A DNA stretch of 8,553 bases, from NCBI GenBank assembly GCA_950068635.1, contig CATMIM010000032.1, forward strand, positions 1-8,553. The letters are read 5' to 3'. Shown here one piece after another: positions 1 to 6,015 of this stretch. The stretch is from an uncultured Candidatus Poseidoniales archaeon. GTDB lineage: Archaea; Thermoplasmatota; Poseidoniia; Poseidoniales; Thalassarchaeaceae. Both the position numbers and the translations under genes were made by a program. The stretch's first letter is position 1; each line of letters starts with the position of its first letter. The notes beneath the pieces are model-generated. The model worked only from the letters and a program-made list of their open reading frames with translations, was not told where the DNA came from and ran no database searches.

Positions 1-2121
1 CCCCGGAGGCTTGGGGACCGATAATTTCGGGACGAGGTTGGCGGCGTCAAGCGCCTCTTGGATCTCATCGGAGCCCACGGCCCCCGATACATGATCCACC
101 TTCATCGAACCCGTATCGAGTGCAGCCTGGCGGCGCTGTTCGAAACTCCCGAGACCACCCATGCCCGCTAAGATGATCTCCTCGCCGGGATCCACCGATA
201 CAGAAGAGCGGCGCAGCATCATGAACCCACCGACGAGGAACAGCATCAGCAGGAATGCCGCCAGTCCGATGACCCACGAGGGAACGCCGACGTCATCCAA
301 GTAGGTGAACAGACCGCCATCGTGCACCAGTTCAGAAGATGAGGAGGAGAGGGTCAGGCTGGAATCGATGGTCGGTATGCCTGCAGCAGCGGTGGTGGTG
401 GCATTGATCATCAGTTCAAGGGGGCCTCCGTCCGCGCCCCGTTCAACGGTCACAGTGAACGGAACGATGCTGCTCTCACCCGGTTGCAGCACTTGGAACA
501 TCGACTGGGTGAGGTCGACAGTCCAACCCTCTGGAGCGACCACGCTGAGGTCGACGCGGCAAGGAACGTTACCCTGGTTGCTGACCGTCAGGTTGCCTTG
601 CTGCGCCTCTCCAGGGACGATTTGATGGAACTCGCGACGATCGGTGCTCAGGTTCACCCATGCTGTCGGGAGCACTTCGACGCCGACCTGCGCCGAGCGA
701 ACGACCTCGTCTCCGCCCGGTGTCGTCCCAGTGACGATCACCGGTATGTTCGCTGACTGGATCCCCGCCGCGGTCGCCGGAGGCAACACGACGCTGACAA
801 CCACGTACTCCTGGCGATGCATGCCCAAGTCACCAGGTGGCAGTTGGTGGAATCCGACGCTCCATCCTTCAGGGACGCTACCCGTCTCCCATGCTAGCGT
901 GAGAGCGGTGTTGCCAGTGTTCTCCACAGTGAAGGAAGTGGTTGACAACGAGCCGAGCGTCACCGACACGAGCCCTGACTCAGGTGCTGACAACTCAAGG
1001 TCAGGCCTCTCCTCGACCACCAACGTCGTTCGATTCTGGATGAACTCGCCCGCGCTCAACTGCGTCCTCACGATCACTTCGTTCTGTGACCCATCGGCGA
1101 CCACCTGTGGGACCTGCACCTCGATGCGACAGTACGCACCCGCCCCCGGCGCGATGGAGATCTCAAGAGAGCGAGGGGCGTCCTGCGCTCCGCAGAACAG
1201 TCCGAGCGGCCACGTGGTCTGTTCGGGCGTGACGGTGACATCGAGTTCAAGCGGGACGTTGCCCTTGTTGACGATATCGAGCGTGAGGTTCAGGCGTTGG
1301 CCATCGATCACAGCCTCGTCCAAGGCGTTGCCCCACACGCCGACGGGCACCCCGGTCGACGAGTACAGATCGACGGTGAACTCCTGGCTGACGAACACTT
1401 CGACCTCGGTTGTTTCAACCGTGGACATTCCGCTGGCTCCCGTATGCGTCGTCGTGCAGGATATCGGTTCCTTGGTTCCAGCCGCTGGCAGACCGTCGAC
1501 CACCGGCGGCACGTTCACCCGCACGGTCACCGGCAGGAACTGCAGACGCGCCAGCGGCTCCAGCGTGAGCGAGGACGAGTTCCCATCACCCAGTTCAACG
1601 GACCAGCGGTTGGGGGTCTCGCATGAGATGTTGTAGACCGATGGACCGTTCCCGAGGTTGAGCACCGAGAGCGAGAACAGGGCCCCATGTCCGGGTCTGG
1701 CGCCGAGTCCTGATGTGCCGGCGAGCACGGTGTAGATCAGCTCCTCGCGCTCGACCACGACAGTCAAACGGACCGTGTGCTGCACCACCGAGTTCGAGCG
1801 ATACCACGCGCTCACGTCGACGATGTATGTTCCCGGCAGCGGGAACCGCGGGTAGGGGGTGGCATTGAGGTCGGCGGACTCATCGCGCAGGGTGATCGTC
1901 AGCACGATGCTGTCATTGACACCTCCGAGCGGGTCGAGCTGGTAGAACGGACCCAGCGACAGGAAGCGCAGCCATTCATCCTCAGGTGCATCGTAGACGC
2001 CATCAGGACGGAGGTACTGCACCGTCGAGACGCGCAGGTCGATCTCCTCGGTGCTCGTCCCCTCGTTGGCGAGCAGCATCTGGAAGTTCACCGAATCACC
2101 CACTGTCGGGTCGAGAACGCG
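1..2121 (-). CDS. C-terminal part of the surface protease, downstream of an in-frame TAG (partial; runs off the window)
   Basis: These 707 codons continue in exactly the same frame as the upstream protease and contain no stop. The frame begins Arg-Val-Leu-Asp-Pro-Thr-Val, completing an Ig-like beta domain whose first strands lie before the TAG. Four tandem Ig-like modules of roughly 110 residues follow. They carry recurring N-x-GN turns (NLGNG, NKGNV, NTGNT, NQGNV), PEGW motifs and closing V-E-V strands, resembling the CARDB/NEW3 class of extracellular adhesive or spacer domains. A Ser/Thr-rich stalk (about 370-330) leads to one hydrophobic helix (276-214), then Arg-Arg, then a cytoplasmic tail of about 70 residues still open at base 1. 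I see no independent start: there is no ribosome-binding site or signal peptide after the TAG, and the first ATG (2079-2077) lies inside a domain. It is therefore the rest of the same protein, made by read-through or silent if the TAG is real. The reading frame is certain; its expression is not. Confidence 0.8.
214..276 (-). other. C-terminal transmembrane helix (stop-transfer anchor) of the protease
   Basis: About 21 consecutive residues are mostly Val, Ile, Leu, Phe, Ala, Gly and Met (beginning WVIGLAAFLLML). They follow an acidic, extracellular-type stretch (LDDVGVPS) and are followed directly by Arg-Arg. This is a typical type I anchor, with the outside portion N-terminal and the positive charges inside. 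Together with the N-terminal signal sequence it would tether the protease to the cell surface. The tail after it is soluble and acidic, rich in Gly and Ala. Confidence 0.85.
385..1740 (-). repeat. Four tandem Ig-like (CARDB/NEW3-like) protein modules
   Basis: The encoded protein repeats a pattern about every 110-115 residues: a beta strand ending in N-x-GN, a PxxW or PEGW-type segment, a turn containing PG or PL, then a strand with VxVxVP and a V-E-V exit. The units are approximately 1740-1385, 1380-1010, 1005-670 and 665-385. DNA identity between units is low by eye, so these are old domain duplications rather than recent DNA repeats. Two Cys in the 1380-1010 unit (LFCGAQ and AYCRIE), and Cys in the unit before it (ISCET, ISCTT), could form disulfides outside the cell. 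Module boundaries are estimated by eye. Confidence 0.6.
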
Positions 2122-2124
2122 CTA
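2122..2124 (-). other. In-frame amber (TAG) codon interrupting the protease
   Basis: The plus-strand bases are cta, read as TAG on the minus strand. The flanking residues are ELIQAS before and RVLDPTVGDSVNFQML after. Both sides fit one continuous Ig-like domain: an entry strand IGVRLTPYLVSG before it, and the next strands VGDSVNFQMLLANEGTS after it. TAG is one base change from CAG (Gln), GAG (Glu), AAG (Lys), TGG (Trp), TCG (Ser) or TAC/TAT (Tyr). The two complete genes with visible stops in this window (gap and the GXGXG gene) both end in TGA. Confidence 0.9.
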
Positions 2125-4713
2125 GGAGGCCTGGATGAGTTCAGCATCCCCAATGGGAAGTTGACCGCTCACGAGGTAGGGGGTCAGGCGGACGCCGATG
2201 GCGCTGACGTTGAGGTAGATGGAGTAGACGTTGTTGTTCGTCCCGCTGAACTGGTCGTTCGGCTCGGGTACATCGTCATCAACATCCAAGGTCAGTTGCA
2301 GATGGTGGATACCTGTCGTGCTGAAGGTGTGAGTGAACACGATCGAGTCTGAGGAGCCGCCGGCGAGCGGGCCGCGGGTCTCGTTGCGCAGCAGCAATCC
2401 TCCCTGCGTCAGGTCCTCGACCGTCACCCTGTAGGACGAGGTGGTGGCGGGCGCCTGGTTCACCCACGTCGCCCCGAGCAGCAGCAAGTCACCCTCCAAG
2501 GGCTCCGAGACGCTGCACCACAGACTGGAGGACATGACGGTGAGGTCGCTCACCTGGTTCTCCGCCCCCATGCCGGTGACGACGATGGCGAAACCCTGCT
2601 GGTTGCCCCCGGAATTGCTCACCTGTACGCTCCAGTTCCCTGACTGGGTGCTGCCCAGTTTCACACGCTCGACGTTGTTCAGGGTGTCTGAACTCCCCCC
2701 GGTGGTGGAGAAGCCGTTGAGGAAGCTGTTCCCAAGGTACACCGTTCCGTCCGGCGCGGTCACCATGAGGTCGAGGTCGGTGACCAGGCGTGGGCTTGAT
2801 TGAGAGGCTGAAGCCGAACCTTCGCGGTCGTTCCACACGAGGGTGATGCTGACTCCGTAGGAGCCGTCGAGGTCGTATGTGTAGAGATAGGAATAACCGG
2901 GATAGAGCGTCTGGTTGTAATCGAAGAACGTGTTCAGCGCCAGAATGCCGCTGTGCGGGTAGATGCTTCGCTCCAGGTCGAGCTGACCCCAGCCCTCGTA
3001 CTGGTTGGGGATGTCGGCGCTGCCCATGTCCAGCGCCCCGTTGATGAGGATCGCCTTGACCAGGTCGCTGCGCGCTGAGTTAATCGATTTCTCTTCGCGC
3101 AGGAACTGGCGCACCAGCACGGAGGCACCGGCGACGACAGGTGTCGATGCTGATGAGCCGTCGGCGGACATGTACAACGGGTTGTTGCTCGAATGACGAG
3201 CGCTCGAGCAAGAGGGGCCAGCCGGGAACTGTGCCTCGTCGGCGCGAGCGGAGCATATCTGGACTCCCGGGGCGACGATGTCCGGCTTGATTCGGCCGTC
3301 GAGGGTGCTTCCCTGACTGGAGAACGAGGCTACCTGACCCGCCGAAGTCGTTCCCGGCCTGCCGGTGGTCGAGGCGCCCACAGAGATGACGTTCTTCGCC
3401 GTTGACGGCGGGGAGACCGACGAAGAGCCCTGTGCTCCCTCGTTGCCTCCGGCGAACAGCACCAGCAGCGTGCTGTAGTCATCCATGAACGAATCCGCGG
3501 AACGGCTGTCCGAAGTGTACTGGCCACCCGAACTCTGTGCACCCCAGGAGTTGCTCTGCACGTGTGCCGACTGCTGGAAAGAGTGCAGGAACATGCTGTA
3601 GAGCGAGCCGTAGCGCGCCATCTGGCCTGACTGGTCGTGCTCGAGCTGGTAGAAGTGGAAGGTCGTCTCCGGGGCCATGCCCACAGTGGATGAATCCCCA
3701 CTGCCATCCCCTACCAACGTCCCGGAGATGTGGGTGCCGTGCCCGCTGTTGCTGTCGGCCGCCGAGTTGTCCGGTCCGAAGTTGTTGTAGATGTTCCGCA
3801 CCCTGTTGGTGAAGTCCCCGTGGTCGGCGTCGAGCCCGGTATCCGAGATGCCGACCACCTCGCCGGTGCCGTCGAGCCCGCCGTTCCAGTTGTTCACCAC
3901 GGTGTCGATGCGCGCCAGGTTGCGAGCGTAGTTGTTCGAGATGCCGATCGGTGAGTGTGCCTCGGTGAACAGGATCCGGCCATCCCGCGCCAACACGGGA
4001 AGCCATGCGGCGTCGATGCCGCGCACCTGACAGAGCCAAGCATCACAGCGAACCATCTCGGCAGAGGTGAGTTCGAGGTCAGCGATCAGTGCGGGAACAC
4101 CGGCTTCCCCGACATCGCTTGCAATGGTGAGGTCGACATCGAGCGGTGGGACCGGTTGACCTGCGAGGGCGGCGATGCTCGCTTCGAGGAGGGCTGGCTG
4201 CAATCTCCATCCCGGGTGCTGCACCCCCCACCAACGGATGCGTGGATCGTCGTCGATCGCCTCGACAGCGGCGGCGGCCGCGCCGGCATCGTCAGGAAGT
4301 CTGAGGAGATAGGCCGAGTCGGGAATGTGATCGAGGTCGGACATCCCATGTTGGGCGCACAACTCTTCGATGGTGGCATGGTCGTGCTCGACCAGTTGGA
4401 CGATGAGCAGACGGGTGGCCTCGACATCCAGCGAATCACGGAATGGCTGAGGCGGTTCGGGAACTTCCTCGGTGAGGGGGTCGAACTCGCCGAGCACAGT
4501 GGAGACGATGCCGCTGCTGGGGGTGATCCCCGTCTCGAGCATTCGCACCGGTTCGGTTGCGAACCAGTGCTCCGCTGCTTCAGATGCCGTCCAATCCACT
4601 GATTCCTCTTGGGGAAGTCGAGCGGGCTGGGCATCGACTGTGGAGAACGCAGCTGCCCACGAGGTGGTGAGCAGCAGCAGGACGAGCAGAGGCGACAGCG
4701 ACGCTTTACTCAT
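2122..4713 (-). CDS. Secreted subtilisin-like serine protease (S8, KP-43-like), N-terminal and catalytic part
   Basis: The 863 codons to the TAG encode an exported endopeptidase that would degrade proteins outside the cell. Residues about 7-24 form a hydrophobic Sec signal, with cleavage probably near Ala22 or Ala28. A pro-region and an inserted segment of about 250 residues follow. The catalytic triad is intact: Asp291 in ISDTGLD, His325 in GHGTHISG, and Ser521 in GSSASTP, which replaces the usual GTSMATP. The oxyanion Asn424 lies in AGGNEG. Residues about 600-717 match the jelly-roll domain that follows the catalytic domain in KP-43-type subtilases (ITLVWND, TDLDLMVTAPDG, NNVERV, GNWSVQV). 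A CARDB-like domain (about 718-838) comes next, and another begins at about 839 and is cut by the TAG. The ATG is chosen because the signal peptide starts directly after it; there is no clear ribosome-binding site close upstream. The gene follows gap by 66 bases on the same strand. The family call is firm; the true C-terminus is discussed at the TAG. Confidence 0.93.
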   Translation of the reverse strand: MSKASLSPLLVLLLLTTSWAAAFSTVDAQPARLPQEESVDWTASEAAEHWFATEPVRMLETGITPSSGIVSTVLGEFDPLTEEVPEPPQPFRDSLDVEATRLLIVQLVEHDHATIEELCAQHGMSDLDHIPDSAYLLRLPDDAGAAAAAVEAIDDDPRIRWWGVQHPGWRLQPALLEASIAALAGQPVPPLDVDLTIASDVGEAGVPALIADLELTSAEMVRCDAWLCQVRGIDAAWLPVLARDGRILFTEAHSPIGISNNYARNLARIDTVVNNWNGGLDGTGEVVGISDTGLDADHGDFTNRVRNIYNNFGPDNSAADSNSGHGTHISGTLVGDGSGDSSTVGMAPETTFHFYQLEHDQSGQMARYGSLYSMFLHSFQQSAHVQSNSWGAQSSGGQYTSDSRSADSFMDDYSTLLVLFAGGNEGAQGSSSVSPPSTAKNVISVGASTTGRPGTTSAGQVASFSSQGSTLDGRIKPDIVAPGVQICSARADEAQFPAGPSCSSARHSSNNPLYMSADGSSASTPVVAGASVLVRQFLREEKSINSARSDLVKAILINGALDMGSADIPNQYEGWGQLDLERSIYPHSGILALNTFFDYNQTLYPGYSYLYTYDLDGSYGVSITLVWNDREGSASASQSSPRLVTDLDLMVTAPDGTVYLGNSFLNGFSTTGGSSDTLNNVERVKLGSTQSGNWSVQVSNSGGNQQGFAIVVTGMGAENQVSDLTVMSSSLWCSVSEPLEGDLLLLGATWVNQAPATTSSYRVTVEDLTQGGLLLRNETRGPLAGGSSDSIVFTHTFSTTGIHHLQLTLDVDDDVPEPNDQFSGTNNNVYSIYLNVSAIGVRLTPYLVSGQLPIGDAELIQAS

Positions 4714-4747
4714 GCGCCGCTCGACCCGCGCTTCCCTTTTGATGCTT

Positions 4748-4764
4748 GACGCTCATAGAGCGTC
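4748..4764. promoter_or_regulatory. Perfect inverted repeat between gap and the protease gene
   Basis: GACGCTC-ATA-GAGCGTC is a perfect 7-base stem with a 3-base loop, in the 66-base space between the gap stop codon and the protease ATG. Neither flank has a T-run, so it does not look like a factor-independent terminator of either strand. It could be an operator, a hairpin in the protease mRNA leader, or an mRNA-processing site separating the two genes. The hairpin is seen directly; its function is not known. Confidence 0.5.
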
Positions 4765-4779
4765 CCATTATCATCGCTC

Positions 4780-5820
4780 TCAGAGGTTGTAGTAGGCTGA
4801 GATGGCTGCATCGGTCCTCGCGACTGAAGCGCGCCAATCCGACTCGGTTCCCATCAACGCCCGAATGGCGTCGACGTTCTCGGGGATGACGTCGCTCTCC
4901 TGGTGAATCGCCTGGAAGTAGTAGAGGCGGTCGCCCTGCAGGCTCACCCCGTCCTCCCAGACGAAGATCTCGTGCAGGTCTCCCCACTTGCGCCCGATGT
5001 CGCGCGCCATCTCCATCACCTCGGCGGTGGTGGTCAGGCGGTTCGCCTCTCCGGCCATCACGATCACACGTGGTTGCGCCCTCCAGAGGTCGATGACGCT
5101 CTCGGTGGAGAGGCCATGCCCTTCAGGGAGATCCGCGATGATGGCGTGCACGTGCATGATGGTGGTCGGCACCGCCACGGCGAGCGAGTTGATCTCGATC
5201 TCCGGCTTGACCGTCTTCACGTCCGGGCCGTGGTGGCTCGGCACCTTCAGCACCGGCTTGATGGCATTGATCGGCCCCTTCTTGGAATCGCCTGGGTCGG
5301 CGGCGCGACGGATCATCGTGCACTCCACCTTCAGCGAGCCGCAGTGGTCGTGAAGCGGGACCAGCGTGCGCGACAGCCCGGTCGTGTTGCACGAGACGAC
5401 GCGTGTGGCATCGGCATTGAGGTTCGCCGCGTGGTTGGCGGAGGATGAGTACGAGAGACCGGTGAGCGCGTGCTTCTCGCCGCCTTGGAAGATCGCCTTG
5501 ACTCCGACTGCGCGGTACTTGGCGAGGTTCTCATCGCCCTGCTTCCCCGGGGAGCAGTCGACGACTAGGTCGGCGTTTGCGAGCAGGTCGGACAGGCCGC
5601 CCGCGCACTCGTAGCCGCCACCGGCGAAGGATGCGATGCTCTCAGGGTCATCCGAGGTGCAGTAGAGTGCGAACCCCTTCTTCACAGCGAGGGCGCAGCC
5701 GAAGCTCGGTCCGGTCTTCGTCACACCGACGATCTCCATGTCGTCCTGTGCGTCCACGGCGTCAGCGACTCGCTTGCCGATGGTACCGTATCCATTGATG
5801 GCGACGCGGATGTTGCCCAT
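4780..5820 (-). CDS. gap: Type II (archaeal) glyceraldehyde-3-phosphate dehydrogenase, phosphorylating
   Basis: This 346-residue cytoplasmic enzyme interconverts glyceraldehyde-3-phosphate and 1,3-bisphosphoglycerate using NAD(P). It acts in glycolysis or, as often in archaea, mainly in gluconeogenesis. The N-terminal Rossmann fold starts at residue 4 with INGYGTIGKRVADAV. The residues after the second strand, Thr-Lys-Thr (about 34-36), sit where archaeal enzymes contact the 2'-phosphate of NADP, so NADP use is plausible. The catalytic Cys144 is in SCNTTGLSRTL, the archaeal version of the active-site motif. A His in TTIMHVHAII (223 or 225) is the likely base. The length is usual for the family and no part is missing. 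The ATG is supported by a strong ribosome-binding site 7 bases upstream. The gene is divergent from the GXGXG gene and upstream of the protease on the same strand. Assignment to the archaeal family is secure. Confidence 0.97.
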   Translation of the reverse strand: MGNIRVAINGYGTIGKRVADAVDAQDDMEIVGVTKTGPSFGCALAVKKGFALYCTSDDPESIASFAGGGYECAGGLSDLLANADLVVDCSPGKQGDENLAKYRAVGVKAIFQGGEKHALTGLSYSSSANHAANLNADATRVVSCNTTGLSRTLVPLHDHCGSLKVECTMIRRAADPGDSKKGPINAIKPVLKVPSHHGPDVKTVKPEIEINSLAVAVPTTIMHVHAIIADLPEGHGLSTESVIDLWRAQPRVIVMAGEANRLTTTAEVMEMARDIGRKWGDLHEIFVWEDGVSLQGDRLYYFQAIHQESDVIPENVDAIRALMGTESDWRASVARTDAAISAYYNL

Positions 5821-5827
5821 CAGTCGC

Positions 5828-5834
5828 CACCTCC
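5828..5834 (-). promoter_or_regulatory. Ribosome-binding site of gap
   Basis: On the minus strand GGAGGTG lies 7 bases before the gap ATG. It is a long match to the 3' end of archaeal 16S rRNA, so gap is translated from a leadered mRNA and the start at 5820 is well supported. Confidence 0.9.
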
Positions 5835-5898
5835 AACCGTCACCGGTAGGCCGACGGCCCTTGCCGCCCCTCTATCAAGCATTCCCCGAGGCTGCACG

Positions 5899-5915
5899 TC
5901 CGCCCTAAGGGCGGA
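5899..5915. repeat. Perfect inverted repeat in the divergent promoter region
   Basis: TCCGCCCTAAGGGCGGA reads the same on both strands except for its single central base. As RNA it would form a 7-base, very GC-rich stem with a 3-base loop, the same geometry as the hairpin at 4748-4764, though the sequences are unrelated. No T-run follows on either strand, so an operator is more likely than a terminator. Confidence 0.6.
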
Positions 5916-6015
5916 TTCCGCATGCGCGTGCAGGTTGCACAACCGGATTCTCTGGCTATTGCATGGGCGTCAGCATCAAGAGCGGTTGCATGCGCAGGGA
6001 GGGCGAGGGTTCCCC

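Larger units (their letters stand above)
5821..6015. promoter_or_regulatory. Divergent intergenic region between gap and the GXGXG gene
   Basis: These 195 bases separate two outward-facing genes and should hold both promoters. No convincing archaeal TATA box is visible; CTATCAA at about 5872 and GGCTATTGC at about 5954 are the only weakly AT-rich candidates. The region does hold several dyads: TCCGCCC-TAA-GGGCGGA at 5899-5915, GTGCA-GGT-TGCAC at 5928-5940 and the overlapping GGTTG-CA-CAACC at 5933-5944. It also has direct repeats of GCATGCGC (5920-5927 and 5988-5995) and GGTTGCA (5933-5939 and 5984-5990). This looks like a place for a regulator to bind, but no regulator is identified. Confidence 0.5.

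Noticed and set aside
644..1636. A 330-codon open frame on the plus strand
   Set aside because: It is antisense to the Ig-like modules of the protease. Its translation is Ser/Thr/Pro-rich without domain signatures, and the minus-strand frame gives clear beta-domain repeats. Long antisense frames are common in GC-rich genes.
2098..2111. Short stem ACCC-GACAGT-GGGT about 10 bases after the TAG on the minus strand, as a possible recoding element
   Set aside because: Four base pairs in a GC-rich sequence is easily chance, and amber recoding in archaea does not depend on a simple stem. It is too weak to support a recoding claim.
3955..4602. A 215-codon open frame on the plus strand
   Set aside because: It lies opposite the N-terminal part of the protease, whose frame has a signal peptide and a catalytic triad. 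The plus-strand translation shows no recognisable motif.
4714..4740. AAAAGGGAAG upstream of the protease as a ribosome-binding site
   Set aside because: It lies about 17 bases or more before the ATG, too far for normal use, so I did not annotate it. The start rests on the signal peptide instead.
5935..6015. In-frame TTG start adding 27 residues to the GXGXG protein
   Set aside because: The extension resembles translated intergenic DNA, overlaps the dyads, and lacks a ribosome-binding site. ATG 6016 has GAGGG at a suitable distance.
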